A stretch of DNA of 64,000 nt from Aurantiacibacter rhizosphaerae (GCF_009807005.1 NZ_WUBR01000001.1:62001-126000); one strand, 5' to 3'. Shown: positions 36,015 through 45,813, numbered from the stretch's first letter. The notes: a model not told the origin generated them from the sequence alone. Made by a program: numbers and translations.

Positions 36015-37730
36015 TCATCGCAGAAAATTGTTTCTCAGCAGGTCCACCACTTCCCGCGTTCTTCCGTCCAGCACGGCCCTGACTCCGAACAGGGCGGTGC
36101 TGGCAACCTGCGATGCCTCGATCTTGGGTGGCATAACCAGTTCCATCTGGTTCACCTTCACATCCAGCAGCGCAGGGCCATCATGTCGCAGCCAGGCATC
36201 CATGGCAGGTTCCAGCTGGTCGGCATTCTCCACGTGCCAGCCTTCGATCCCGCAAGCCTCGGCCAGCTTGGCGAAATCCGGGTTGTGAAGCGTGGTGAAG
36301 TGATCCACCAGCCCTTCGACGCGCTGCTCCATCTCCACAAAACCCAGGGTGTTGTTGTGGAACACCACCACCTTCAGCGCGATCTTCTCCTGAACCAGCG
36401 TTAGCAGATCGCCCATCAGCATGGTCAGGCCGCCATCGCCGCACATCGCGATCACCTGTTTGTCGGGATAGGCCAGCTTGGCACCCATTGCAGAGGAGAA
36501 GCCGTTTGCCATGGTGCCGTGCAGCAAGCTATTGAGAAAGCGGCGTTTTCCATTGGCCTTCAGGTGGCGCAGCATCCACACCATCGATGTACCCACATCG
36601 GACACGAAGATGGCATCGTCATCCGCTTTGCCATCCATCATGTTGGCCACGTATTGCGGGTGGATCAAATCCTTGTCGTGCTCCTCACCCTGCTTTTGGT
36701 AGCCTTGCAGATCCTTCTGCCACTGTTTCTGTTGCGCCTGAAGATGATCCCCGCTGGATTTCGCAGCCACCAGCGGCAGCAGGGCTGCCATCGTGGTTTT
36801 AGCATCGCCGACAAGGCCAAGGTGGATGGCAGAGCGCCGCCCCAGATGCGTTGGATCGATATCGATCTGCACGATCTTCTTCGCGTCTGGATAGAACTGC
36901 GTATAGGCAAAGTCGCAGCCCAGCGAGATCACCAGGTCCGCATCTTCCAGCGCTTCCACACCGGCCTTGTTACCCAGGATGCCGTTGACGCCCACGTTGT
37001 AGGGATTGCTCGGCTCCAGAAATTCCTTCGCGCGGGTGGTGTGCACCATGGGTGCCTTCACCTTTTCGCAAAAGGCCATGATCTCTTCGCGCGCATCGCG
37101 GGCGCCGATCCCGGCATAGACCGATACCTTGCCCGCGGCGTCCACCAGCGCGGCCAATTCCGCCATTTCGGCATCGTTGGGGCGGCAGATCGGCTGCGGG
37201 CGGTAAATTTCCCAGTCCATCGCATCATCATCGGTCTCTGTGAACATGTCGCCATTGACGATGACGACGGCCACGCCCTTTTTGGTCAGCGCGGTTTGTG
37301 CTGCCTTGGTAACGATGCGGCGTGCCTGCGACGGATGGGAGATATATTCGCAGAAATGGGAGTGCTGCTCGTAAATCTTCTTCTGATCCACTTCCTGCGG
37401 GAAGTTGAAACCGCTTTCCGTGCGCGCCACGTCCGATGCGATGAGCAGCACCGGCGCGCCATTGCGATGGCATTCGTAAATGCCATTGACGAAATGCAGC
37501 GATCCCGGCCCGCAAGTGCCTGCGCATACCGACAATTCGCCCGTCATGTAGGATTCCCCGCCCGCCGCGAATGCGCCGGCTTCTTCGTGGCGGACGCCGA
37601 CCCAGCGCAAATTGCTGTCGGCAACGGCGGTGGTGAAATGATTGATGGTATCGCCCGGAATGCCGTAGACCCGCTTGGCTCCGGCCTTCTCAATGGCATC
37701 GACTACGATTTGCGCCACTGTCTTTGACAT
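36015..37730 (-). CDS. poxB: PoxB-type pyruvate:quinone oxidoreductase
   Basis: The 571-residue thiamine-diphosphate flavoenzyme closely follows E. coli PoxB (572 residues): RHEEAGAFAAGGESYMTGEL with the catalytic Glu, VCAGTCGPGSLHFVNGIYEC, CHRNGAPVLLIASD, and the ThDP/Mg motif MCGDGGLTMLMGDLLTLVQE ending HNN. PoxB oxidises pyruvate to acetate and CO2 and passes electrons to ubiquinone at the membrane. Acetolactate synthase-type relatives are possible, but the CHRN and CAGTCGPG segments fit PoxB. It lies upstream of the lipoprotein gene and the cyo operon on the same strand; the quinol it makes could be the substrate of CyoABCD (inference). Confidence 0.9.
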   Translation of the reverse strand: MSKTVAQIVVDAIEKAGAKRVYGIPGDTINHFTTAVADSNLRWVGVRHEEAGAFAAGGESYMTGELSVCAGTCGPGSLHFVNGIYECHRNGAPVLLIASDVARTESGFNFPQEVDQKKIYEQHSHFCEYISHPSQARRIVTKAAQTALTKKGVAVVIVNGDMFTETDDDAMDWEIYRPQPICRPNDAEMAELAALVDAAGKVSVYAGIGARDAREEIMAFCEKVKAPMVHTTRAKEFLEPSNPYNVGVNGILGNKAGVEALEDADLVISLGCDFAYTQFYPDAKKIVQIDIDPTHLGRRSAIHLGLVGDAKTTMAALLPLVAAKSSGDHLQAQQKQWQKDLQGYQKQGEEHDKDLIHPQYVANMMDGKADDDAIFVSDVGTSMVWMLRHLKANGKRRFLNSLLHGTMANGFSSAMGAKLAYPDKQVIAMCGDGGLTMLMGDLLTLVQEKIALKVVVFHNNTLGFVEMEQRVEGLVDHFTTLHNPDFAKLAEACGIEGWHVENADQLEPAMDAWLRHDGPALLDVKVNQMELVMPPKIEASQVASTALFGVRAVLDGRTREVVDLLRNNFLR

Positions 37731-37787
37731 AATCTTTCACTTCCTTTGCCGTGCTGCAGGTCTGTTTAATCGACCGACTTCAGATAA

Positions 37788-38594
37788 TCAGCTTGCCACT
37801 TCGGACAGGATTTCCCCGTCCTTCAACACCATGGCCGTACCCCGCGGCAGCGGTTTCCAGCCCTCCGGGTCCAGCGGCACCGATGCGAACAGGTGCAGCG
37901 GGCCGTCAATTCTCTCGATAGTTGCGCCGCGCGACTTCCAGCGATCCCCGCTGTCCTTCGTATCAAATGTGCGGATGTTCAGCCCCGGCTCGCGCGGTTC
38001 CGTCAGCCCGTCCTCCGTTTCGAAGCGGCGCCTGTCAGCGTGCACCAACAGGTGTTCGCCATCGAAGAACAGGAAGTTGGAACTACCCAACTCGCGCATT
38101 TCGGCAGCGAAACGCGCAAAAACCTGAAGCCGTGCCTCCGTCTCTGTGGCCTTGGCCGTGTGCAGCCGATCCAGCAGCATCAGGAAGGCCAGTTCGGAAT
38201 CGGTGTCGCCAATCCGGTGAGGGATAAAGGCACGCGCATCCTCGCGATTCTCTATGCCGGGCAGATCGCCATTATGGGCAAATGCAAAGCGCCTGCCGTC
38301 CACCACCCGATCGAACGGATGGGTGTTTGCCAGCGCAGGCTTGCCTGACGACGCGCGGCGAACATGGGCTATCAGATGTTTCGAAACCGGCGCATCGCGA
38401 ACGACCATTTTGGCCAGTTCACTGGTGGATGCAGGGTCCGGCTCCCGAAACAGGTAGGCATCGCGATCCTGCGCGAACAGGATGCCCCAGCCATCCCGAT
38501 TGCGGTGGCGTTCGCCACCCTCGGCAGCAAACAGATCAAGCTCATACCGCACGGTGTGCGGCACCGACGCGCTCATCGCAAAAAGTTCACACAT
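37788..38594 (-). CDS. class II glutamine amidotransferase, YafJ-like
   Basis: The 268-residue Ntn-type amidotransferase starts MCELFAMSASVPHTVRYE with the nucleophile Cys2, and shows NRDGWGILFAQ, LIAHVRRASSGKPALANTHP and FAHNGDLPG, the glutaminase-site pattern of YafJ/EgtC relatives. No synthetase domain is attached, so the acceptor is unknown. I chose the ATG at 38594 so that Cys2 is exposed; a start at 38603 would bury it. It is followed by poxB on the same strand. Confidence 0.88.
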   Translation of the reverse strand: MCELFAMSASVPHTVRYELDLFAAEGGERHRNRDGWGILFAQDRDAYLFREPDPASTSELAKMVVRDAPVSKHLIAHVRRASSGKPALANTHPFDRVVDGRRFAFAHNGDLPGIENREDARAFIPHRIGDTDSELAFLMLLDRLHTAKATETEARLQVFARFAAEMRELGSSNFLFFDGEHLLVHADRRRFETEDGLTEPREPGLNIRTFDTKDSGDRWKSRGATIERIDGPLHLFASVPLDPEGWKPLPRGTAMVLKDGEILSEVAS

Positions 38595-38636
38595 CCGCGC
38601 CATTCTCCCGCTGAAAAGACCGCTTCAAAACCTGCA

Positions 38637-39587
38637 TCATTCGCCCTTCTCACCATCGTCAAGCGCGCCGCTCAGCACCACGTTCTGATAGGCATAGGGG
38701 ATTTCGATCCCCTCCTTATCGAACCGCTTCTTGATCTGTTCCAGCAGGTCGAATTCCACCTGCTTCGCCGTGGCCGAATCCGCGCACCATGCGCGCAGGG
38801 AAAGGTCCACGCTGGAGCCGCCAAGGTTCACCACCGGGCAGCCCACCACCTCGGAAACATTGTCATGCGCCCGCGCCAGTTCCAGCACGATGGCGCGCGC
38901 CTTGTCGATATCGGAATCATAGCCGATGGAGATCGTGGGCGAGATCATCACCCGCAGATCGACAGAGGAGAGGTTGATCATGATCTGGTTGGCGATCGTT
39001 CCGTTGGACAGCACGATGCGCCGGTTATCGAACGTGCGCAGCACCGTGTAGCCTAGCGAAAGATCCTCCACGATGCCGGTTTCCAGGCCCGTGGGCGTGG
39101 TGAGTTGCAGCCGATCGCCGCGGCGAAACGGCTTATAGATCACCAGGCTGATGCCTGACACCAGATTGCCCAGCGTCGATTGCGCGGCAAAGCCGATCAC
39201 CACCGATACGATGCTGACGCCCGCCAGCAGCGATGTCGTCAACTTGTTGAGTGATGGAACAACGTGAGAGAATATCAGCGCCAGCACGATCCACATGATA
39301 AAGGTGCCAAGATGCTGGATGAAGCTGATGGTCATCCGGTCGATCCGTTCGTTCGGATCGTGATCGACCAGCGTCTTGATCGCGCGGCGGATCACCCAGC
39401 TCAGCAGAAAGCCGATGATCAGGAACACGACGGCGAGCCCCACCGATCCCCAGAAATGCGTGGGATCGAGATATTGCGTCAGTTCGCGCAGCCATTTCCA
39501 GGATGCTTCGCTGGTGGCGGCGGTGGGCGTGGCGGACGGTGTGGGAGAGGGGGAGGGAGAGGAAACGATCGCCTCCAGCGCCATCAT
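38637..39587 (-). CDS. mscS: small-conductance mechanosensitive channel (MscS family)
   Basis: The 316-residue protein has an N-terminal Ser/Pro/Thr-rich stretch, then about three helices (SVGLAVVFLIIGFLLSWVIR, GTFIMWIVLALIFSHVV, SLLAGVSIVSVVIGFAAQST) and the MscS beta domain GFAAQSTLGNLVSGISLVIY, FRRGDRLQL, and RTFDNRRIVLSNG. It opens under membrane tension to relieve hypo-osmotic shock. The start ATG overlaps the stop of the glutamate-synthase-like gene, so the two are translationally coupled, an uncommon pairing. Confidence 0.93.
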   Translation of the reverse strand: MMALEAIVSSPSPSPTPSATPTAATSEASWKWLRELTQYLDPTHFWGSVGLAVVFLIIGFLLSWVIRRAIKTLVDHDPNERIDRMTISFIQHLGTFIMWIVLALIFSHVVPSLNKLTTSLLAGVSIVSVVIGFAAQSTLGNLVSGISLVIYKPFRRGDRLQLTTPTGLETGIVEDLSLGYTVLRTFDNRRIVLSNGTIANQIMINLSSVDLRVMISPTISIGYDSDIDKARAIVLELARAHDNVSEVVGCPVVNLGGSSVDLSLRAWCADSATAKQVEFDLLEQIKKRFDKEGIEIPYAYQNVVLSGALDDGEKGE

Positions 39588-41209
39588 GCGACCGGGTTGA
39601 ACGTATCGGCATCCGCCATGCGCCAGTATTCGGCGAAGGGCGTATCGTCCGGCTCGTGAAGCAGCTTGCCCGGCTCCACCTCGTTCACGATCTGTGACCA
39701 CGGGATCATTTCCGCGTTGTTCTTCCACTGGCGCAGGTGCCGCGGCGTGAATTCGTCCGGAGAGTTCAGCCCGCAGGCCACCACGATGTCATGCAGACTG
39801 TCCAGCGTCTTTGACTGGAAATTGGCCACGCGCTCCGCCTTTTCAGGGATCACCAGGCCGCGCTGGCGGGCGGGAGAACTGGTGGCGACGCCCGTGGGGC
39901 AGGTGCCGGTGTGGCAGCGCAGCGATTGCACGCAGCCCAAAGAGAACATGAAGGCGCGCGCCGCGTTGCACCAGTTCGCGCCCAGCGCGGCATTCATCGC
40001 GATGGAAGAGCCGGAATAGACCTTCTCCGAAGCGGCCAGCTTCACCTTGTCTTTCAGGCCGGTGCCCACCAGCGCGTTGTTCACGTAATAAAGGCCGATG
40101 CGCAGCGGCAGGCCAACATGGTCTGATAGCTCCAGCGGGGCCGCGCCCGTGCCGCCGCCGCCGCCATCCACCACGATGAAATCCAGCGTGATGCCGCTGT
40201 CCAGCATGGCCTTGCAGATGGCGAAAACCTCGTGCGGCATACCCACGCACAGCTTGATGCCCACAGGCTTGCCGCCCGAAAGATCACGCATCTTCGCAGC
40301 AAATTCCAGCATTTCCCGCGGGGTGGAAAAGGCGGAGTGGCCGGGAGGCGAAAGACAATCCTCGTTCGCGGGCACTTGCCGCGTCCTGGCGATCTCGTCT
40401 GTTACCTTGGCGGCTGGGAGCAATCCGCCATGGCCCGGCTTCGCGCCCTGGCTCAGCTTGATCTCGGTCATCTTTACCGAATCGTGCTGCGACTTGTCGC
40501 GGAAGCTTTCCGGATCGAAATTGCCATCGTCATCACGCGCGCCGAAATAGCCGGAGCCTATTTCCCACACGACATCGCCGCCGTGCTTCAGATGATAGGG
40601 AGAAAGCCCGCCTTCGCCCGTATCGTGATAGAAATCCCCCATCTTGGCGCCCATGTTCAGCGCCTCGATCGCGTGATTGCCCAGCGCGCCGAAACTCATC
40701 GCGCTGATGTTCAGGCGTGCAGCGTCATAGGGCTTGCTGCACTGGTCCGTGCCCACCTTTACGCGCGTCCGCTTGGGCGCCTTGGGGTTGGGATTGATCG
40801 AGTGGCACAGTGCCTCGTATTCCTCGGAATAGACGTCCAGCTCCGTGCCGAAGGGGTGGGCGTCTTCCTGCTTCTTGGCGCGGGCATACACCAGCGATCG
40901 GGCCACCCTGTCATACGGGCGGCCTTCCAGCGGACCTTCCACGATATAGCTGCGCAGGAACGGGCGAAGATCTTCAAACAGCCAGCGGAAACGCGCGGTG
41001 AGCGGGTAATTGCGGCGCAGCGAATGGCTGGTTTGCACCATGTCCCACAGGGCGATCAGCAACAGCGGGCCGAGAATTACAAGGCCCCAGAAAAAGTGCG
41101 GGGAAACCAGCAGTCCCAGTGCGATGATGGCCAGCGTGAGCGCAAGTGGCACCCAAAAGCCCAGATTTCTTTCCAGACCCTTGTCTGCGAACAACCCGCG
41201 TACCAGCAT
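39584..41209 (-). CDS. FMN-binding glutamate synthase family protein
   Basis: The 541-residue protein has two N-terminal helices (about residues 14-50), then a glutamate-synthase-like FMN barrel: FGALGNHAIEALNMGAKMGD, HDTGEGGLSPYHLKHGGDVV, KLSQGAKPGHGGLLPAAKV, VDGGGGGTGAAPLELSDHVG, and CHTGTCPTGVATS with Cys ligands for an iron-sulfur cluster. The amidotransferase domain of true GltB is absent, so it may use ammonia or an unknown substrate; relatives include archaeal-type GOGAT and alternative methylamine or glutamate enzymes. I chose the ATG at 41209. It is a membrane-tethered version coupled to mscS. Confidence 0.85.
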   Translation of the reverse strand: MLVRGLFADKGLERNLGFWVPLALTLAIIALGLLVSPHFFWGLVILGPLLLIALWDMVQTSHSLRRNYPLTARFRWLFEDLRPFLRSYIVEGPLEGRPYDRVARSLVYARAKKQEDAHPFGTELDVYSEEYEALCHSINPNPKAPKRTRVKVGTDQCSKPYDAARLNISAMSFGALGNHAIEALNMGAKMGDFYHDTGEGGLSPYHLKHGGDVVWEIGSGYFGARDDDGNFDPESFRDKSQHDSVKMTEIKLSQGAKPGHGGLLPAAKVTDEIARTRQVPANEDCLSPPGHSAFSTPREMLEFAAKMRDLSGGKPVGIKLCVGMPHEVFAICKAMLDSGITLDFIVVDGGGGGTGAAPLELSDHVGLPLRIGLYYVNNALVGTGLKDKVKLAASEKVYSGSSIAMNAALGANWCNAARAFMFSLGCVQSLRCHTGTCPTGVATSSPARQRGLVIPEKAERVANFQSKTLDSLHDIVVACGLNSPDEFTPRHLRQWKNNAEMIPWSQIVNEVEPGKLLHEPDDTPFAEYWRMADADTFNPVA

Positions 41210-41355
41210 GCAATGCGACCTTTGTAACGTTAACAATCGCTCGATAGGACGCGATATAACAGTGTGTAAAGGTTGATTTGGAAACCGGCCGTTTCTGCAC
41301 ATGTGGGCCGGGGCGTTAGTGACAAATAACCCCCGGAAACCACTAAGAAAATGCC

Positions 41356-42804
41356 TCAGAACAGCGCGGCAACCATGGTCAGCAGATTGTCGGCAAATCG
41401 GCGAACCAGCGGCCTGCTGGTGGCCCTGTCGTGATCGATTTCGATGGAGTCGGCCAGCCAGTCACGCTGGCGCTGCTGCACTTCGCCTGCCAGCGGCGCG
41501 GATTCGCACAGCATGTTGTTTTCAAAATTCAGATCCAGACTGCGCCGATCCATGTTGGACGATCCGATCAGGACCAGCCCATCATCAACCACGATGGTTT
41601 TGGCGTGCAGCAAGCCGCCGCAAAATTCGAAGATGCGCACGCCTGCCCGTGCAAGCTCCGGGTAGTAGGCGCGGCTGATCGCGCCCACCACACGGCTGTC
41701 ATTGCGGCGGGGAAGGATAAGCTGCACCTCCACACCGCGCCGCGCCGCTGCGATAAGCGCGCTTAGCAATGGTGGATCGGGCGCGAGATAGGGTGTCGTG
41801 ATCGTCACGCGGGCCTGCGCTGCGGCCAGTACGGATACGAACATATGCGTCATCGTACCGCGGGGTGAAAGCGGGCCGGTGCCGGTGGCGATGACCTTGA
41901 ACCCATTGGGGGAGGGCGCTGGTGCCTCTTCTTCGAAAGCCGTGCGGCAATCCTCTCCTGTCTCGAAAGTCCATGCGGAGGCGAACATGATCTCCGCCTG
42001 CCGTGCCACCGGCCCTTCGAACCGGATGAGAATATCGACCCATGGCGCGAAACTCTCCTTCACCAAAAACGCCGGATCGGCGCAGTTCTGGCTGCCGCAA
42101 TAGGTGATACGACCGTCGATCACGGCGATCTTGCGATGATTGCGCAGGTCCAGGCGGTGGCCCACCAGAAACCCCAGGCCCAGCGGCGCCTCCAACGAGC
42201 TGCACAGGCGCGCGCCGGCCTCCTCCATCGCGCTCCAGTGTTCGGACCGGATGAGCGAATGCGAACCTATCGCGTCGGCGGCGATGCGGCAGGTCACGCC
42301 GCGCCGGGCTGCGCGGCATACGGCCTCCACCACTTTCGTGCCGTTGTTATCGTCCAGCCAGATATAGAAGGATAGATGCACCCTCGTCGTCGCTGCATCG
42401 ATATCGGCCACCAGCATGGTGATTGCGGTATCGGAATCGGGCGCCAACTGCGCGGTGTTGCCGGGTGCGGTGGGCCAGCAGGATGCGGCTTCGAATGTCT
42501 TGAAGGCATTGTTGGTGAGGCCATCCGTCTCGCCATCGGGTGCAGCAGCGGGCGCGAATGGCAGCAAATCCTGATAGGTGGTGCGACCGCGCTCCCGGAA
42601 ATCCTTTGAAATCCACCGCTCTCCAAAGAGCAGGTACAGGACCACGCCCACCACGGGCAGGCCGATCAGCAACAGCAGCCATGCTGCCCGTGCCGAGGAA
42701 TCGCGCCCTTCCAGCAAGGTGGCGCGAAAAATCACGGCAAGCTGGAGTGCCGCCATGATCAGCCAGGGAATTGTGCCAGTCTCTAGCAAGCCGGCTTCTG
42801 GCAA
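41356..42804 (-). CDS. cls: cardiolipin synthase (ClsA type, phospholipase D superfamily)
   Basis: The 482-residue protein has two N-terminal helices (about residues 14-30 and 43-61) and two HKD motifs: HRKIAVIDG near residue 221 and HAKTIVVDDGLVLIGSSNMD near residue 398. The enzyme joins two phosphatidylglycerols into cardiolipin and glycerol. The first helix begins before any ATG, so I keep the TTG start at 42804, although there is no clear ribosome site; an ATG at 42756 would cut the first helix. Length normal for ClsA. Confidence 0.9.
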   Translation of the reverse strand: MPEAGLLETGTIPWLIMAALQLAVIFRATLLEGRDSSARAAWLLLLIGLPVVGVVLYLLFGERWISKDFRERGRTTYQDLLPFAPAAAPDGETDGLTNNAFKTFEAASCWPTAPGNTAQLAPDSDTAITMLVADIDAATTRVHLSFYIWLDDNNGTKVVEAVCRAARRGVTCRIAADAIGSHSLIRSEHWSAMEEAGARLCSSLEAPLGLGFLVGHRLDLRNHRKIAVIDGRITYCGSQNCADPAFLVKESFAPWVDILIRFEGPVARQAEIMFASAWTFETGEDCRTAFEEEAPAPSPNGFKVIATGTGPLSPRGTMTHMFVSVLAAAQARVTITTPYLAPDPPLLSALIAAARRGVEVQLILPRRNDSRVVGAISRAYYPELARAGVRIFEFCGGLLHAKTIVVDDGLVLIGSSNMDRRSLDLNFENNMLCESAPLAGEVQQRQRDWLADSIEIDHDRATSRPLVRRFADNLLTMVAALF

Positions 42805-43113
42805 CGCTGCTGTGCGGGCTTCAGCATCTCAATATTGGTCCCCTGCATGGTTCGATTGCACAATATCCAACACCGATTGGGCGGCAACGGCAAACAAATA
42901 TTCGCATTGCCCTTTCTCCGTGTCGCAAAGGCCAGCCCACTATCTGACTGATAACTAAGACCCTGTGGCGCATCCCAGTAACCAAGCAAGCCACAGCGCG
43001 CCCGCAGGGAAAGAATATCTGCCACTGCTGTTGATAATGATAATCCTTCGCATTAGTGCGGTTGAGAATGATTCGCAAAAAGCTGCGGACAGCCGAATTA
43101 ATGAGGGATTTTC
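42805..43113. other. divergent intergenic region with iron-regulation boxes, 309 bp
   Basis: The gap between cls and the TonB receptor gene contains no gene I can support. Its right third holds two Fur-like boxes (listed separately) and the receptor's GAGGG ribosome site. The left part is ordinary sequence with the cls promoter. Confidence 0.65.
43033..43080 (+). promoter_or_regulatory. two Fur-like iron boxes upstream of the TonB receptor
   Basis: GATAATGATAATCCTTCGC at 43033-43051 matches the first 13 bases of the Fur consensus exactly. A second site, GAGAATGATTCGCA at 43064-43077, resembles a Fur/Fur-like palindrome. They lie 34-81 bases before the receptor start, so iron-replete repression is likely (inference). 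Confidence 0.75.
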
Positions 43114-45228
43114 ATGAAACTTACCGTGTCGCTCCTGATCGCCAGCAGCGCTCTTGTCACCAATGTCGCCTATGCGGAGGAAACGCTGGCCGAGGATGGG
43201 ATGGCCGAACGCGAACGCATCATCGTGACCGGAAAAAGGGTGCAAAGCGAAGGCGCAACCAAGACTGCCGTCCCCGCGATCGAGGTGCCGCAGCCCATCA
43301 CGGTAATTCCAGACGAGCTGTACGAGGCGCAGGGCGCCATCTCCATTTCCGATACGCTGAACTATGTCGCAGGCGTTCATTCAGATCCCTATGGCGCGGA
43401 TGGCCGTGTGGATGGCGGCTTCGTGCGCGGCGTGAATGCGCTGCAATTCCGCGATGGCATGCGCGATATCTTCAGTTTCTATGCCAGCATTCGCGCCGAC
43501 CCCTATAATTTCAGCCAGGTGGAGGTCATTCGCGGACCGTCGTCCGTGCTGTTCGGTTCAGGCTCTCTGGGCGGTATCGTGAATCTTGTCTCCAAGACGC
43601 CAGAATTCTCTCCTGCCGGCGAAATTTCCGTCCGCTATGGTTCGCATGATCGGGTGGAGGCGCTGGCCGATTTTACCGGACCCGTATCAGACACTGTGGC
43701 AGCGCGCTTGGTGGCGCGGGTGCGCGACAGTGACACGCAGACCGATTACGTTTCCGATGATCGCGTTCTCGTCTCCCCCTCGCTCACCTGGGCGCCGGGC
43801 ATGGATACCGAGCTTACGCTGATCGGCCTTTATCAGGAGGATGACGGTGGTTCGACCTCGCAATTCCTGCCGCTGGTGGGCACGCTGCTACCCAATCCCA
43901 ATGGTCAGCTGCCGCAGGATCTCTTCATCGGCAAGCCGGGCTATGATCGCTATGACGGACGACTGGCGCAGGGCACGGCGCTGTTCCGGCAGAATTTCTC
44001 TGAAAGCGTGCGCCTCAATATGCGGGGCCGCTATATCGACAGCGATCTCACCTATTTCACGCATTATCCCAACAGCTACTCCATCCCGGCAAACCCCTAT
44101 CTCGATGCCGATCAGCGCATCATCGGCAATTACGCTAGCGGCAGCTATGCCAGGATGGAAATCGCCTCCAGCGACAACAATCTGCAAATCAACTTCAACA
44201 CCGGCGATAATGTGGAGCACATCCTTCTGGCGGGTGTCGATTACTCCTGGAACAGGGTGCGCAAGGAGGATGGCCTCGCACTGGAAACCATCGATATCTA
44301 TGACATCGATTATGCCGCGTTGTCCGATTTCGGCTTTGACATCCCGCGCGCGGGCGATGCAGGCTTCCTGTTCGGCAGCACGCAGGACACGAGGACCAGG
44401 CAGCTTGGCGTCTACGTGCAGGATCAGATCCGCTTCTTTGATCGGGTATCCCTGGTGCTGGGCGCGCGGCGGGACAATGTGACGGTTCGCAGCTTCGACA
44501 CCGAAACCATCGATTCCAGCGCCACGTCCTTTCGCGCAGGCGCGATTGCCGAGATCGTGCCCGGCGTATCCCCATTCGTCAGCTATACGGAGAGTTTCGA
44601 ACCCATCGCCGGGGCCACCAGCGATGGCTCCTCCTTCGTGCCCAAGCGCGGCAGGCAATGGGAAGCAGGTGTGAAAATCCATCCGGCAGACGATGTGCTG
44701 GTGACGGTGACGGCCTATGACATTCGCGAAACGGGCCGCGCCATCAGCGACGACTCCACGCCCGACCCAGCCGACCAGGTGCAGGCCGGCGAATCCTTCT
44801 CACGCGGGATCGAATTCGCGGCGAGCGCGCGCTTGCCGGGCGATCTGACGGTGATCGCCAATTACAGCCACAACCAGGCAGAGATCGAGGGCACCGGACA
44901 GCAGCTGGACAATGTGCCGAAAACCAACGCCTCCCTCTGGCTGACGCGGCCATTCGATCTGGGCGGCGATATATCGCTAATGCTGGGCGGCGGCGTGCGC
45001 CATGCGGGCAAAAACCGGTCTTACGGCCCGGCCTTTCCCGATGGCATCGTGACGCCATCACACACGCTGGTGGATGCCGTTGCCGAAGTCTCATGGCTGG
45101 ACTGGAGCCTAGCCGTGAATGCGACGAACCTGCTGGACAAGGAGTTCTATTCCGCATGCCTGGCCCGCGGCGATTGCTTCCACGGCGCCGATCGCAACAT
45201 CTCCGCCACGCTGACGCGCCACTTCTGA
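43114..45228 (+). CDS. TonB-dependent siderophore receptor
   Basis: The 704-residue outer-membrane protein has a signal peptide (MKLTVSLLIASSALVTNVAYA), a TonB-box region, a plug domain (EVPQPITVIPDELYEAQGAI, then VEVIRGPSSVLFGSGSLGG) and a 22-strand barrel ending in the terminal aromatic ISATLTRHF. This is the FhuE/FecA-like ferric-siderophore receptor pattern. Its cognate siderophore is unknown. Fur-like boxes precede it, and the following two genes overlap or nearly abut, so the three form one iron-regulated unit. Confidence 0.93.
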   Translation: MKLTVSLLIASSALVTNVAYAEETLAEDGMAERERIIVTGKRVQSEGATKTAVPAIEVPQPITVIPDELYEAQGAISISDTLNYVAGVHSDPYGADGRVDGGFVRGVNALQFRDGMRDIFSFYASIRADPYNFSQVEVIRGPSSVLFGSGSLGGIVNLVSKTPEFSPAGEISVRYGSHDRVEALADFTGPVSDTVAARLVARVRDSDTQTDYVSDDRVLVSPSLTWAPGMDTELTLIGLYQEDDGGSTSQFLPLVGTLLPNPNGQLPQDLFIGKPGYDRYDGRLAQGTALFRQNFSESVRLNMRGRYIDSDLTYFTHYPNSYSIPANPYLDADQRIIGNYASGSYARMEIASSDNNLQINFNTGDNVEHILLAGVDYSWNRVRKEDGLALETIDIYDIDYAALSDFGFDIPRAGDAGFLFGSTQDTRTRQLGVYVQDQIRFFDRVSLVLGARRDNVTVRSFDTETIDSSATSFRAGAIAEIVPGVSPFVSYTESFEPIAGATSDGSSFVPKRGRQWEAGVKIHPADDVLVTVTAYDIRETGRAISDDSTPDPADQVQAGESFSRGIEFAASARLPGDLTVIANYSHNQAEIEGTGQQLDNVPKTNASLWLTRPFDLGGDISLMLGGGVRHAGKNRSYGPAFPDGIVTPSHTLVDAVAEVSWLDWSLAVNATNLLDKEFYSACLARGDCFHGADRNISATLTRHF

Positions 45229-45809
45229 TGGTGGACGGCCTGCTTTTCACTGCGATGGCTGCGGCGGCAGCGGGGATTGGATTGCTGCGCTGGTCGTGGT
45301 CGCTTGACCGCCGCTCTGCCATCGCAAATCTGGCTGCATGGGCAATGCTGCTGACGGCATGCATCATCGGCGGCGCGGCGGCTGGCGCATGGGGCATTGC
45401 CGCGGTGTCGCTGGTGGCGATGGGGGTAGCGGGAGTGCTGCTGGGCTGGGCGGCGGCCACGTCCCCTGCGGGTCCGACAAAATCCAAGGACAGGGCCGAA
45501 AACAGGAGGGCGCACATATTGCCTGAAAGCGGCGGACCGCTGGGCATGGGGCGTCGGATCGTCACCTTTGTGCTGGTTGTCTTGGCGGGCTTTGCCGCAT
45601 CCATCGCGCTTGCCATTGCCCTGCGCGCAATCGCCACGGCCATTGACTGGGCGGAGGCGGATGCAAATGCCGTCGCGCTTCTCGCCGTCCCCGTGGTGTG
45701 GGGCATCTTGGCCACGGTGCTGCTGATGCTTGGCACAAGGCGACAGCAGATCATCGCCCTTCTCGCCGCAAGCCTGCCGCTTGTTCCCGCACTCCTCATC
45801 TCAGGCTGA
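45228..45809 (+). CDS. hydrophobic protein in the siderophore-uptake operon, unknown
   Basis: The 193-residue protein has about five membrane helices (for example AIANLAAWAMLLTACIIGG, IVTFVLVVLAGFAASIALAI, ANAVALLAVPVVWGILATVL) split by a polar linker near residue 85-105. I recognise no named family. The ATG overlaps the receptor stop (TGATG) and the PepSY gene follows four bases after, so it is part of the operon. It could assist the PepSY protein in iron release or export at the inner membrane (inference). Confidence 0.75.
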   Translation: MVDGLLFTAMAAAAAGIGLLRWSWSLDRRSAIANLAAWAMLLTACIIGGAAAGAWGIAAVSLVAMGVAGVLLGWAAATSPAGPTKSKDRAENRRAHILPESGGPLGMGRRIVTFVLVVLAGFAASIALAIALRAIATAIDWAEADANAVALLAVPVVWGILATVLLMLGTRRQQIIALLAASLPLVPALLISG

Positions 45810-45813
45810 CCTG

